From a bacterium (GTDB lineage: Bacteria; BMS3Abin14): a DNA stretch of 64,000 nt. The stretch is taken from positions 1 through 64,000 of the forward strand of contig JARGFZ010000015.1 in NCBI GenBank assembly GCA_029210965.1. The letters run 5' to 3'. The notes beneath the pieces are model-generated. The model worked only from the letters and a program-made list of their open reading frames with translations, did not search any database and was not told where the DNA came from. Shown piece after piece: positions 23,951-32,946 of the stretch. Position 1 is the stretch's first letter. The number at the start of each line of letters is the position of its first letter. The position numbers and the translations under genes were made by a program.

Positions 23951-24104
23951 ATCCAGGGACCACCCCGGGTCCCCCTTGTCTTTCCTTTTTTTCTGTGTTA
24001 ATTACCTGACCCGTTTTATGTGATTTGCCCTCTGACCTTCACGGTAATATATAGTGGAGGGTACAGAGGGTTAGCTTCGCCTGGAAAAGATATATGGAGT
24101 TGTG

Positions 24105-25223
24105 ATGAAAAAGACACTGTTCGACCCGGTTCATATCGGGAGCATGGAGCTTTGCAACAGGTTTGTGCGCAGTGCCACATGGGAAGGCATGTGTGATGAA
24201 CATGGCCGTCCTACTGCCCGGCTGGCGGAACTCTACCGGGAAATGGCCCAGGGGGGAGTGGGACTGATCATAACCGGCTATACCGTGGTTCATCCCAGGG
24301 GACGTCAGATGACCGGTGCGATAGGGGCCTGTTCCGACAAACAGATCCCCGTGCTCAGCACTCTTACTGAGGCGGTGCACGGGGCCGGCGGCAAGCTTAT
24401 GGCCCAGCTCTTTCACGCAGGAGCCCAGACCTCTGTCCGGACAATAGGGGAACCCCCTGTCGGACCTTCCCAGGTGGAAAGTCCGTTTTATTCAGGTGTT
24501 CCAGAGGCTATGACAATGGGCCAGGTCGATGAGGTTGTGACCTCTTTTGGCCAGTCGGCCCGCAGGGCCAGAGAAGCAGGGTTCGACGGAGTCCAGCTGC
24601 ACGGTGCCCACGGATATCTCATTAACCAGTTCCTCTCCCCCCTCACAAACGTGAGAACCGACAAGTACGGCGGTTCTTTAAACAACAGGTTCCGTTTCCT
24701 CGAGGAGGTCTATCGGTCCGTGAGAGAGCAGGTTGGTCCGGATTTTCCTGTAGCTATCAAACTCACTGGTTCTGACAACCTCGTGGGAGGACTCCAGATA
24801 GAAGATGCCGTTTTCTTTTCCCGGCGACTGGAGGCTCTCGGTATCGACGCCATAGAGGTGAGCGCGGGCACCTCCGGTTCTGGCGAAGGTGTGCCGGTTC
24901 GCAAGGCGATCAACAGCCAGGATAAGGAAGGCTATAATGCCGGACTCGCGCGGCGCATCAGTGAAGAAGTGAGTGTACCGGTCATGCTTGTGGGTGGGTT
25001 GAGATCCTTTTCGGTCATCAAAAAGCTGCTGGATGAAAAAGTGGCAGATCTTTTCTCCCTCTCCCGGCCCCTCATTCGTGAACCGGACCTCGTGAACATC
25101 TGGAGGAAAGATCCTGGCCACCGGTCCACCTGTACTTCATGTAACCTGTGCTTCAGACCAGGTATGAGAGAGGGAGGGATCTACTGCGTCCCCGAAAAAA
25201 GACTGCGGGAAAAGAATCCCTGA
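24105..25223 (+). CDS. Old-yellow-enzyme-type NADH:flavin oxidoreductase with Fe-S motif
   Basis: A 372-residue FMN TIM-barrel protein. The barrel start LFDPVHIGSMELCNRFVRSA, the active-site region GVQLHGAHGYLINQFLSPLTN with NVRTDKYGGSLNNRFRF, and the phosphate-binding MLVGGLRSF are clear. The C-terminus carries CTSCNLCFRPG followed by a later Cys, like the 4Fe-4S site of the 2,4-dienoyl-CoA reductase/TMA dehydrogenase subgroup, but the FAD/NAD domain of those 670-residue enzymes is absent. It is probably a stand-alone ene-reductase needing an external electron donor; the substrate is unknown. ATG 24105 is placed five bases after GGAG. Confidence 0.88.
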   Translation: MKKTLFDPVHIGSMELCNRFVRSATWEGMCDEHGRPTARLAELYREMAQGGVGLIITGYTVVHPRGRQMTGAIGACSDKQIPVLSTLTEAVHGAGGKLMAQLFHAGAQTSVRTIGEPPVGPSQVESPFYSGVPEAMTMGQVDEVVTSFGQSARRAREAGFDGVQLHGAHGYLINQFLSPLTNVRTDKYGGSLNNRFRFLEEVYRSVREQVGPDFPVAIKLTGSDNLVGGLQIEDAVFFSRRLEALGIDAIEVSAGTSGSGEGVPVRKAINSQDKEGYNAGLARRISEEVSVPVMLVGGLRSFSVIKKLLDEKVADLFSLSRPLIREPDLVNIWRKDPGHRSTCTSCNLCFRPGMREGGIYCVPEKRLREKNP

Positions 25224-25242
25224 TCTTTTTTCGGGAACGAGC

Positions 25243-25341
25243 CCAAAGCCTAAAGACCAAAGGCCAAAGGAAAACCGCAGGAAAAGATGGGATTCATTGT
25301 TTTTGCCACTACTTTGGACTTTGGATTTTGGGCCTTGGGCT
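25243..25341. repeat. Inverted heptamer-arm element (CCAAAGG / TTGGACT)
   Basis: The left arm 25243-25270 has CCAAAGC and CCAAAGG units. The right arm 25314-25341 has TTGGACT and TTGGGCC units, largely complementary. The unique core is 43 bases. It sits after the oxidoreductase gene. Confidence 0.8.
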
Positions 25342-25421
25342 ATCTTGATATTTCCCCCGCCTTGTGTCACCCTTTCGGCTGTTCCCACAGTAGAAACATC
25401 GCTGGAAAGTGAAAATATTGC

Positions 25422-25631
25422 TTTAAAATACTTAACCCGCATTTCTCACCAGGGTTCGTCGCGAGGCGGCGTAGACGGGTGTGGATACAAGGCGCGCGAC
25501 CGAGGGCCCCGCAGGCGTAGTTGACACTACGTTGAGGAGCCCGACCGAGCGCAACGCAGTAGACATGCCCGTATCCGCCGCCGCAGTAGAAGGCTGGTGA
25601 GATGTGGGATATGATCCCGAAGTATTTTAAA
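25422..25631. mobile_element. 210-bp MITE-like element with terminal inverted repeats
   Basis: The ends TTTAAAATACTT and AAGTATTTTAAA are inverted copies, extended inward by TTTCTCACCAG against CTGGTGAGATG and by further matching GC-rich stretches. The centre contains GGCGTAGTTGACACTACG, itself a palindrome. The whole can fold into one long hairpin. No open reading frame is present. It ends immediately before the ribosome site (AAGGGAG) of trkA. Confidence 0.7.
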
Positions 25632-25641
25632 GGGAGCCTTC

Positions 25642-27006
25642 ATGTCACAGAGATTGATCGTTTGCGGAGCAGGTGTCATCGGCTCGAACCTTGCCAAGTA
25701 CCTTGCCGAGGAGAGGCACGAGGTCACCCTCATTGAGCAGAAACAGAATGTAGCTGCCCGAGCCACTGAAAAGCTGGATGTCCAGGTAACGGTGGGGTCT
25801 GCCTTTGATCCCAAGGTCCTGGAAGAGGCAGGTGTCGGCCAGGCCGACATGGTCATCGCGGTGACCAACTCGGATGTGGCCAACCTGACCATCTGTTCCC
25901 TCGCCGCTGCCTTTGGCGCAAAGAAAATGATCGCGCGCGTTCGGGACATAGCCCTGTCAGGGATGGTTGAGCGCCACGGTCGCGGACACTTCCACGTCGA
26001 TGAGATTATCAACCCCGACGAAGTCGCCGCCCAGACCATTGTCAAGATCATGGAGGCACCCGGCTCAAGTGAAGTTGCTGACTTTGCCGGCGGCAGGATT
26101 TTGCTTCGTTCCTTCAATGTATTGGATGAGTCGCCCCTGGTTGGAGAACGTCTGGGTGACCTGAGGGATTCTGAATTCCCTTGGCCCTTCGTCATGGTGG
26201 GCATCAACCGTGACGGGAAGATCCATATTCCACGGGGTGACGATGTCGTCGAAACCAGGGACCGGATCTATGTTCTGCTGCCGAAGCCTTCCCTGGCCGA
26301 ATTCCTCACCTTTGTTCATCCTGGCGTCCGGCTCCCCAAAAAGGTGATCATTTACGGTGCCACCAATACAGGGACAAGCCTGGCCAAAAGCCTTTCGGAA
26401 AAGGTTCCGGATGTAGTGCTCCTGGAGGAAAACCGCCTCAAGGCGGAGAAGGTGGCCGGTGAACTGAAAGATGTGAGGGTCATCCACGGACTGGCCTCGG
26501 AAGCCGACATTCTCAGGGAGTGCGGTGTGGAAGCTGCGGATGCCTATATAGCGGTGTCTGCCAGCGATCATCATAATCTGATAAGCGCGGTGCTCGCAAA
26601 GCAGATGGGAGCCAAGACGACTGTGATAACGACTCACACGCCAGATTACATTCCGATCGTGGCAGGGCTGGGTATTGACGCCTTCATAAACCCAAGGCTG
26701 CTCGCCACAGATCAGATCATGCGTTTGGTAAGAGGCGAAAGGATCAGCCACGTGGCAAGCCTCCCCGAGGTAAAGGCGGAGGTTCTCGAACTTGTGGCTG
26801 AGCCGGATTCGCCCATCACCAGGAAACCGCTCAAGGATTTCAAATTCCCCAAAAATTCCATCGTTGGAGCAATCTGCAGGGAGGATGAAGTCGTTCTGGC
26901 ATCAGGCGACAGTCATGTACGGGCGGGTGAACCGGTTGTCGTTTTCTGTCACGAAGATGCGGTCCCGCAAATAGAAAAGCTGTTCACAAAAAGGAAACTT
27001 CTCTAG
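25642..27006 (+). CDS. trkA: Trk potassium uptake regulator TrkA
   Basis: A 454-residue cytoplasmic gating subunit with two RCK_N-RCK_C repeats: NAD-binding VCGAGVIGSNLAKYLAEE at residues 6-23, a second Rossmann at about 232 (IYGATNTGTSLAKSL, slightly degenerate), and RCK_C domains near 140-220 and 370-450. It binds NAD(H) or other nucleotides and controls K+ flux through TrkH, encoded 44 bases downstream. Its leader is formed by the MITE-like element. Confidence 0.93.
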   Translation: MSQRLIVCGAGVIGSNLAKYLAEERHEVTLIEQKQNVAARATEKLDVQVTVGSAFDPKVLEEAGVGQADMVIAVTNSDVANLTICSLAAAFGAKKMIARVRDIALSGMVERHGRGHFHVDEIINPDEVAAQTIVKIMEAPGSSEVADFAGGRILLRSFNVLDESPLVGERLGDLRDSEFPWPFVMVGINRDGKIHIPRGDDVVETRDRIYVLLPKPSLAEFLTFVHPGVRLPKKVIIYGATNTGTSLAKSLSEKVPDVVLLEENRLKAEKVAGELKDVRVIHGLASEADILRECGVEAADAYIAVSASDHHNLISAVLAKQMGAKTTVITTHTPDYIPIVAGLGIDAFINPRLLATDQIMRLVRGERISHVASLPEVKAEVLELVAEPDSPITRKPLKDFKFPKNSIVGAICREDEVVLASGDSHVRAGEPVVVFCHEDAVPQIEKLFTKRKLL

Positions 27007-27049
27007 GGTTCCCCCTTCACAGGGCGGAGTTTTCTGGTAGCTACCAGGC

Positions 27050-28510
27050 ATGCATAAAAAACTGGTTTTAAATGTCATATCCAGGATGCTGATGGTCGTG
27101 TCCCTTATCATGGTCCTTCCCCTGGGTTGGGCCGTTCTGGATGATCCCTCGAGCGCCGAATCCCGATCGTTTATCATTACCATCCTGCTGGGTCTCGCAA
27201 TTGTGGCTGTAATACGGAAACTTGCTCCTGCTTCCGGTGATGATTTTGACGTTATGGGAGCCAAGGATGGGCTCGCCATTGTGGGTCTGTCGTGGGTTGC
27301 TGTTTCCCTTCTCGGAGCGTTGCCCTTTTACCTGAGCGGTGTGACACCGACCTTTACAGACGCATTTTTTGAGACGGCAAGCGGGTTTACCACTACCGGG
27401 GCTACAATCCTCACCTGGATCGAAGGGCAACCCAGAGGCGTGCTGTTCTGGCGGAGCCTTACTCATTGGCTTGGCGGAATGGGGATCATTGTGCTGTCTG
27501 TGGCACTTCTCCCGGCCATCGGCAGGGGTGCCTACGCTCTTTACAGGGCGGAAGCGCCGGGGCCAACCGCCGAAAGGGTCAGGCCCAGCATGAAGGAGAC
27601 GGCCAAGACTCTCTGGACCGTCTACTTCATCCTGAGTGCGGCGGAAGCCCTCCTGCTTCTCGCGGGGGACATGCCGCTGTTCGATGCTCTATGCCACACA
27701 TTCGGGACCATGGCCACTGGAGGGTTTTCTACAAAAAACGCCAGTATCGCGGCCTACGGCAGCTATATCCAGTGGGTCATCGTCGCGTTCATGTTCCTGG
27801 CTGGATGCAACTTTATCCTTCACTATCAGGGGCTGCGAGGGAAGGTGAAAAGTTACTGGCGAAGCGAAGAGTTCAGGGTCTACCTGGCTATCACACTGTT
27901 CTTCATCTCCCTGTTTATTTTGATACTTGGCCTTGGTGGAGAGGGTTTTTCTGAATCGACTGTGCGCCAGTCTGCGTTTCAGATCGTGTCCATTTTGACC
28001 ACCACGGGTTACACAACGGTGGATTTTGGCCTCTGGCCTGCCTTCCTGAAGATCTCCCTCGTTATCCTCATGTTTGTGGGGGGCTGTGCCGGGTCCACAG
28101 GTGGGGGGATGAAAGTGATCAGGGTTTATATAGCCCTCAAAACGGGTGCCAAAAGTATCATACAGGTTATCCTCCCCAATGCAGTTATGCCCCTCAAGAT
28201 CGATTCCAAGCCGGTTTCGGATACCTATGTCGTCAGGGCCGCGGCCTATTTCATTATCTACATGTTCCTTTTCCTCTTTGGAACCGTTGCGATGACTATC
28301 ACAGAAAATACGGATCTGGTCACAGCTTTTGGTGCCTCTGTAGCCTGTCTATCGAACATCGGCCCTGGTCTCGGCAAGGTAGGTGCGGTTGAGAACTACG
28401 CATGGATATCACCGGCAGGCAAGTGGATCCTCTCCTTTCTCATGCTCGCGGGACGCCTGGAACTGTACTCGATCCTTATACTTTTTGTACCGGATACATG
28501 GAGAAAGTAA
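27050..28510 (+). CDS. trkH: Trk potassium uptake channel TrkH
   Basis: A 486-residue inner-membrane K+ transporter subunit with four M1-P-M2-like repeats. Selectivity-filter regions are visible as ETASGFTTTGATIL, FGTMATGGFSTKN, ILTTTGYTTVDFG and SVACLSNIGPGLGKVG, each with the conserved Gly. HWLGGMGIIVL matches the conserved TrkH loop. It forms an operon with trkA. A heptamer-arm element follows 16 bases after the stop. Confidence 0.94.
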   Translation: MHKKLVLNVISRMLMVVSLIMVLPLGWAVLDDPSSAESRSFIITILLGLAIVAVIRKLAPASGDDFDVMGAKDGLAIVGLSWVAVSLLGALPFYLSGVTPTFTDAFFETASGFTTTGATILTWIEGQPRGVLFWRSLTHWLGGMGIIVLSVALLPAIGRGAYALYRAEAPGPTAERVRPSMKETAKTLWTVYFILSAAEALLLLAGDMPLFDALCHTFGTMATGGFSTKNASIAAYGSYIQWVIVAFMFLAGCNFILHYQGLRGKVKSYWRSEEFRVYLAITLFFISLFILILGLGGEGFSESTVRQSAFQIVSILTTTGYTTVDFGLWPAFLKISLVILMFVGGCAGSTGGGMKVIRVYIALKTGAKSIIQVILPNAVMPLKIDSKPVSDTYVVRAAAYFIIYMFLFLFGTVAMTITENTDLVTAFGASVACLSNIGPGLGKVGAVENYAWISPAGKWILSFLMLAGRLELYSILILFVPDTWRK

Positions 28511-28525
28511 AAATAGCAGAAGGTT

Positions 28526-28625
28526 GAAGGAAGAAGGAGGAAGGAAAACATATAACTGTATAACTGAATATGTTTTGATGGTAGCAACAGTTCTTCATCC
28601 TTCATCCTGCCTCCTTCCCTCTTCC
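28526..28625. repeat. Inverted heptamer-arm element (GAAGGAA / TTCATCC)
   Basis: GAAGGAA and GAAGGAG units at 28526-28546 face TTCATCC and TTCCCTC units at 28594-28625, near-complementary. The core contains ACATATAACTGTAT, which resembles ACATATAACTGCAT in the copies at 2187 and 33489. Confidence 0.7.
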
Positions 28626-28636
28626 AAAACACTCTC

Positions 28637-28783
28637 ATGAAAACCTCCGACTTCCTGTTACTACTCCTGCTTGTCGCCCTCATCATCGGTATGCTCCTCA
28701 CCGCCATTTTCGGCCGCGGCAGCAGGCACGGATACGGAATGGCTCCAACCAGCATAAAGACTATTAAACTAGTCAGCATATAA
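28637..28783 (+). CDS. Possible 48-residue membrane peptide
   Basis: ATG 28637 to TAA 28783 encodes a strongly hydrophobic helix (DFLLLLLLVALIIGMLLTAI) followed by a basic FGRGSRHGYG tail, a credible single-pass membrane protein. There is no clear ribosome site and it starts just after repeat DNA, so coding status is uncertain. It lies between trkH and the Cys/Gly-rich secreted protein. I know no family. Confidence 0.4.
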   Translation: MKTSDFLLLLLLVALIIGMLLTAIFGRGSRHGYGMAPTSIKTIKLVSI

Positions 28784-28804
28784 GGCCATTTCTGTAACAA
28801 CAAC

Positions 28805-28833
28805 TTGACAGCAATGGTGCGAGTTGTTAGATA
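28805..28833 (+). promoter_or_regulatory. Sigma-70-type promoter for the Cys/Gly-rich protein
   Basis: TTGACA at 28805-28810, a 17-base spacer, then TAGATA at 28828-28833. It lies 48 bases upstream of the ATG at 28882. Confidence 0.6.
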
Positions 28834-28881
28834 GTCGATGTAGCCTTTGGAGGGGCGAGGAACTGTTTGCGGAGGATTAAA

Positions 28882-29307
28882 ATGAAGAAGTATATCATCA
28901 TCGGTTCTGTCGCTGTTTTTGTTCTTGTCGCGGTGTCGGTCTTTGCCCTCCAGGGCAAGAGCGGGCAAGCGGCTGTGGCCGAAGAAGTGGCCCCTCTGGC
29001 CGCTGCCACCTCAAGTTCGGGATGTGGCGCCAGCGGATCAGGAGGGTGTGGATCCAGCGCATCAGCCGGTTGCGGCGGCGCTTTGGGCGGCTGTGGCGGG
29101 GAGACTTTGAACCCCGATGAAGCCAGGGCCCGAACAGATCAGATAACGGCCTATCTTCAGAACTACTACACAGGGAAGGGCTATGAGAAAGTTCAGGTCA
29201 AAATAGACGACTTCGGCTGCCACCAGGAAGCAACCGTTTCCAGCGATGGCCAGGTGGTTGACAGGCTTTCAGTCAGCGGGAACAGTATAACGAAGATAGA
29301 GAGTTAA
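28882..29307 (+). CDS. Secreted or anchored Cys/Gly-rich protein of unknown function
   Basis: A 141-residue protein with an N-terminal membrane segment (YIIIGSVAVFVLVAVSVFAL), a low-complexity stretch with five CG motifs spaced by Gly/Ser/Ala (SGCGASGSGGCG, then GCGGALGGCGG), and a C-terminal alpha/beta domain of about 65 residues (DEARARTDQITAYLQNYY, FGCHQEATV). The Cys cluster could bind metal or form disulfides in the periplasm; the C-terminal domain looks like a small ligand-binding fold. No family recognised. It has its own promoter (28805) and terminator (29343), so it is monocistronic. GGAGG precedes the chosen ATG. Confidence 0.75.
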   Translation: MKKYIIIGSVAVFVLVAVSVFALQGKSGQAAVAEEVAPLAAATSSSGCGASGSGGCGSSASAGCGGALGGCGGETLNPDEARARTDQITAYLQNYYTGKGYEKVQVKIDDFGCHQEATVSSDGQVVDRLSVSGNSITKIES

Positions 29308-29342
29308 ACACGGTGAACTGTGAACCGTGAACAGAATAGACG

Positions 29343-29373
29343 AAAAGGGCCGGGAATTTCCCGGCCCTTTTTA
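29343..29373 (+). terminator. Rho-independent terminator
   Basis: GGGCCGGGAA and TTCCCGGCCC form a 10-bp stem with A-run before and TTTTTA after. A GTGAACC-type heptamer array (29311-29331) lies between the stop codon and this hairpin. Confidence 0.85.
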
Positions 29374-29394
29374 TTTGAAATTTGAGATTGATTT

Positions 29395-30624
29395 TTATTT
29401 CTTCGCCGCCGGCAGTATCAGGTTCAAAGCCACCCCCAGGATACCCGCCAGGCCGATGCCGCCGAGTCCCAGGATCTTCATCCCGCCCAGACCGGAAACG
29501 AGGATGAGGGATACGACGATGAGGTTCCTGGGAAGAGAGAGATCATCCCCGGCCCTTACCAGTGTGTTCAGGCCTATCACCGTAATGGCACCGAAGAGAA
29601 GGATCATGATCCCGCCCATCACCGGGACCGGGATGGTGGACAGAAGCGCTCCGAACTTGCCTATAAAGGCCAGGGCGATGGCAAAGATGGCGGCCCAGGT
29701 CATGACAGCCGGGTTAAAGACCCTGGTGATGGCCACTGCGCCGCTGACCTCTGAGTAGGTGGTATTGGGTGGTCCGCCCAGCAGCGACGCAAAGCTTGTG
29801 GCTATCCCGTCCCCAAGGAGAGTCCTGTGTATTCCCGGGTCAGTCACGTAGTCCTTCCCGCTTATGGAGCCGATAGCGAGGATATCCCCGAAGTGTTCGA
29901 TAGCCGGAGCGATGGCCACCGGGACGATGAAGATGATCGCCTCCCAATTCCAGACAGGGAGGGTGAAGTTGGGCCACGCGATGAAGGCGGCCTCCCTGAT
30001 GGCGTCGAACTTTACAAGGCCGAGAAGCATTGCGGTCACGTACCCGGTAGCGACTCCGCACAGGATGGGAATGAGGCGCAGCATCCCTTTGGCCATCATG
30101 GTCACGAGGACAGTGGTTGCCAGAGAAACGATAGCCACGATGATCGCCTGATTGTAAGGCACCAGAACCAGGGCGCCGTCACCTGATCTTCCCTGGGCCA
30201 TGTGGACAGCAACAGGAGCGAGCAGGAGGCCGATGACCATGATGACCGGGCCTGTCACGATGGGGGGCAGCACCTTGTGGAGAATGTCCGTCCCCTGCCA
30301 GCGCACCAGCTGGCTCAGGATTATATAAACGACACCTGCTGCGGCCAGACCGCACATGGTTCCGGGGATGCCCCACTTTGCCACTCCTACGCTTATGGGA
30401 GCGATGAAGGCAAAGGAGGAAGCAAGGAAAATGGGAACCTTTCCCTTGGTGATCAGTTGGAAGATGAGGGTTCCGGCCCCCGCCGTAAACAGTGCTACGT
30501 TGGGATCAAGGCCGGTGATAAGAGGCACCAGAACCAGGGCCCCGAAGGCTACGAACAGCATCTGGGCTCCAATGACGCTGTCCCTTATGGAAAAGTTGTA
30601 AGCGGTTGATTCCCTCTCGGACAC
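29395..30624 (-). CDS. uraA: Uracil/xanthine permease (NCS2, UraA-type)
   Basis: A 409-residue inner-membrane symporter with about 12-14 helices. UraA hallmarks: QMLFVAFGALVLVPLITGLDP near the start, the FLASSFAFIAPIS segment, AIEHFGDILAIGSISG and TTYSEVSGAVAITR near the substrate site (conserved Glu in both), and the PVMGGIMILLFG helix. I choose the GTG at 30624 because AAGGAGG sits five bases before it; the upstream ATG at 30642 would place that ribosome site inside the gene and the start within a hairpin. It lies downstream of upp on the same strand, and together they give uracil salvage. Confidence 0.9.
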   Translation of the reverse strand: MSERESTAYNFSIRDSVIGAQMLFVAFGALVLVPLITGLDPNVALFTAGAGTLIFQLITKGKVPIFLASSFAFIAPISVGVAKWGIPGTMCGLAAAGVVYIILSQLVRWQGTDILHKVLPPIVTGPVIMVIGLLLAPVAVHMAQGRSGDGALVLVPYNQAIIVAIVSLATTVLVTMMAKGMLRLIPILCGVATGYVTAMLLGLVKFDAIREAAFIAWPNFTLPVWNWEAIIFIVPVAIAPAIEHFGDILAIGSISGKDYVTDPGIHRTLLGDGIATSFASLLGGPPNTTYSEVSGAVAITRVFNPAVMTWAAIFAIALAFIGKFGALLSTIPVPVMGGIMILLFGAITVIGLNTLVRAGDDLSLPRNLIVVSLILVSGLGGMKILGLGGIGLAGILGVALNLILPAAKK

Positions 30625-30640
30625 GTTTTCCTCCTTTCCC

Positions 30641-30673
30641 ATAAAACTGGCATGAAAGGTTTGCCAGTTTTAT
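30641..30673 (-). promoter_or_regulatory. Perfect 12-bp leader hairpin before uraA
   Basis: ATAAAACTGGCA (30641-30652) and TGCCAGTTTTAT (30662-30673) are perfect complements with a nine-base loop. In the leader RNA the stem ends just before the uraA ribosome site, so it could control translation or transcription in response to pyrimidines. The mechanism is inference. Confidence 0.6.
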
Positions 30674-30780
30674 GGATGTTACCTCAGTACGAAACCGGGG
30701 ATGCAATTCAAACAGCGCCGATCCGCTCATGGTTCAGCGCGCTCCCCTCCCCCATAAAAATTGGTAAGAAATGATTTAAG

Positions 30781-30820
30781 GTACAAAATAAAAGGGCCGA
30801 AAGGCCCTTTTATTTTGTAC
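30781..30820 (-). terminator. Terminator overlapping the end of upp
   Basis: GTACAAAATAAAAGGGCC and its complement form an 18-bp perfect stem with a GAAA tetraloop. The upp stop codon (30810-30812) is inside the stem. The A/T-rich lower stem allows termination in both directions. Transcription of uraA would need read-through or its own promoter. Confidence 0.85.
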
Positions 30821-31436
30821 CGAAAATCTTGTCCCCGGCGTCCCCGAGGCCGGGCAGGATATACCCGATCTCGTTCAGCCGTTCGTCAATAGCGGCGGTA
30901 TAGACCTCTACGTCAGGGTGGCACTCTTCCAGCTTCTTCAACCCTTCGGGGGCGGCTACCAGGAAAAGACCCTTGATCCGGTTGCAGCCGTCTCTCTTGA
31001 GCATATCCACTGCGGTGCAAAGGGTGCCGCCGGTGGCCAGCATCGGGTCCAGTATGAGAGCGATCCTGTCCTGTATGTTGCTGGTCATTTTCTCGTAGTA
31101 GACTACCGGCTCGAGGGTTTCTTCGTTGCGATACATCCCAACGATGCTCACCCTTGTACTGGGGATGAGATCCAGGACCCCGTCCATCATCCCGAGGCCG
31201 GCCCGAAGGATAGGCACAACGGTGATCTTCTTGCCTTTGATCTTCTCCACATTTACCGGCCCAGCCCAGCCCTGGATAACCCCAGGTTCAGTGGGAAGGT
31301 CCTTGGTCGCTTCGTAGGTGAGCAGGCGTGCTACCTCGGAGGCCAGTTCACGAAAATCCTTGGTGCTGATATCGTGGCGCCGCATAAGGCCCAGCTTGTG
31401 TTTGATCAGAGGATGATCGACAACGGTCACCTGCAT
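30810..31436 (-). CDS. upp: Uracil phosphoribosyltransferase
   Basis: A 208-residue enzyme converting uracil and PRPP to UMP. Conserved features: the N-terminal [31 protein letters not shown], the PRPP-binding [12 protein letters not shown] near residue 128, and C-terminal [16 protein letters not shown] that closes the uracil site. Length is exactly typical. It is paired with the uracil permease uraA downstream. Confidence 0.95.
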   Translation of the reverse strand: MQVTVVDHPLIKHKLGLMRRHDISTKDFRELASEVARLLTYEATKDLPTEPGVIQGWAGPVNVEKIKGKKITVVPILRAGLGMMDGVLDLIPSTRVSIVGMYRNEETLEPVVYYEKMTSNIQDRIALILDPMLATGGTLCTAVDMLKRDGCNRIKGLFLVAAPEGLKKLEECHPDVEVYTAAIDERLNEIGYILPGLGDAGDKIFGTK

Positions 31437-31556
31437 GAATGAGATACTCCCGGGAATATTGCGGTGGAAAGTCGGAACTACGGGACTGGAAGCCCCCCTC
31501 CCTTAACCCGAATAATAGTATAGCCGATGAGTTGGGGAAAGGGAATAAAGAATTGT

Positions 31557-31725
31557 TAGTCTCCAGTGATCAGTGGTCAGTAATCGGTAATCAGGGGGGA
31601 AAACAGTAATCTGTGATCCGTAATCCGTGATCAGAAAATTCAAACCAGAATATGATAATTCTGCATTATCTCACGTATCTGCTTGACAGAATAAATGGTG
31701 TGGATTCAGCCTTCACGCTTCACGG
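31557..31725. repeat. Heptamer-arm element with TTGACA core, copy at ald end
   Basis: The left arm 31557-31635 has CAGTAAT, CGGTAAT and CCGTGAT-type units in two blocks. The core has TTGACA at 31683-31688. The short right arm 31712-31725 has TTCACGC and TTCACGG units. The right arm encodes the final codons (IREA) and stop of ald on the complementary strand. Confidence 0.7.
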
Positions 31726-32831
31726 ATAAGGTTCTCAACAGGCACCCACTCCCTCCCCAGCGCCTGGGCAACCGGCTCGCAGGTGATGTGTCCATCCCAG
31801 GTGTTGGCTCCCAGGGCCAGCCCGGAGTCGGATCTCAATGCCGCAACCGGATCTGCCGCGAGCCTGAGGCAGTAGGGCAGGGTAACGTTGGTCAAGGCTA
31901 TGGTGCTGGTAGCGGGGACGGAACCCGGGATGTTGGGCACACAATAGTGAATGACGCCCTCCTCCACATAGGTGGGCTGGGAGTGGGAGGTGGCACGGCT
32001 GGTTTCCCCCATACCGCCCTGGTCGATGGATACATCAACGAAAACTGAGCCGGGTCTCATGCCTTTAAGGACTTCCCTCGTTACGATCCTGGGTGCCAGA
32101 GCCCCCGGAAGAAGTACGGCTCCCACGAGCATGTCGCATGAGGCGGCAGCCTCCCTGATGTTCCGGGAGTTTGACATGAGAGTAACCACCTTACCGTCGA
32201 AAACATCGTCGATGTAGCTGAGACGGCTGTGATTCGTATCGATGATCACCACCTGGGCTCCCAGGCCGTAGGCGACCTTGGCGGCGCTTATCCCGACGTT
32301 CCCTCCCCCGATAATGACGATCCGGCCATGCTTGGTGCCAGGCACTCCCCCCAGCAGCCGGCCAATGCCCCCCTTTTCCTTCTGCAGGTAGGCCGCTCCA
32401 AGCTGTACTGCCATTTTACCGGCCACCTGGCTCATGGGGGCAAGAAGAGGGAGGCTTCCATCGGCTCCCTGTATCGTTTCGTAAGCGACGGAACGGATCT
32501 GACCTTCGATGAGGCTGTTCACCAGGTCCGGAAGGGGAGCCAGGTGGAGAAAGGCGAAAAGGAGCTGGCCCTTTTTCATGAGATCGTATTCGGGCAGCAG
32601 CGGCTCCTTGACCTTCATGATGAGCTCCGAGCTTTCCCACAACGCCGGGGCATCCGGGAGGATAGTTGCTCCGGCACTCCTGAATTCCTCATCGGAGATG
32701 AAGCTGCCCTCTCCTGCCCCCTTCTGTATCAGTACATTGTGACCGTGGCGGACAAGATCTTCGACTCCGGATGGAACGATACCGACCCGGTATTCATTGT
32801 CTTTGATCTCCGTGGGTATCCCGATCCTCAT
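31713..32831 (-). CDS. ald: Alanine dehydrogenase
   Basis: A 372-residue NAD-dependent enzyme interconverting L-alanine and pyruvate plus ammonia. Visible: N-terminal GIPTEIKDNEYRVGI with the substrate-binding Arg, MKVKEPLLPEY with the conserved Lys, the catalytic His in LFAFLHLAPL, NAD-binding IIGGGNVGISAAKVA near residue 170, and the active-site Asp in DVSIDQGGMGETS. Length and order match Ald exactly. It is divergent from a cupin gene, sharing a 170-base intergenic region with a 29-base palindrome. Confidence 0.95.
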   Translation of the reverse strand: MRIGIPTEIKDNEYRVGIVPSGVEDLVRHGHNVLIQKGAGEGSFISDEEFRSAGATILPDAPALWESSELIMKVKEPLLPEYDLMKKGQLLFAFLHLAPLPDLVNSLIEGQIRSVAYETIQGADGSLPLLAPMSQVAGKMAVQLGAAYLQKEKGGIGRLLGGVPGTKHGRIVIIGGGNVGISAAKVAYGLGAQVVIIDTNHSRLSYIDDVFDGKVVTLMSNSRNIREAAASCDMLVGAVLLPGALAPRIVTREVLKGMRPGSVFVDVSIDQGGMGETSRATSHSQPTYVEEGVIHYCVPNIPGSVPATSTIALTNVTLPYCLRLAADPVAALRSDSGLALGANTWDGHITCEPVAQALGREWVPVENLIREA

Positions 32832-32946
32832 AACTTGACCTCCTGGCCTGCTAATTCATGCCAGACCCTGAAAATTGTTGATGGCTTCGTAATTGGCATT
32901 ATCAAGAAGGTGCTGTTTAGGGTATGTTATCTTTTGTAGTATATCC

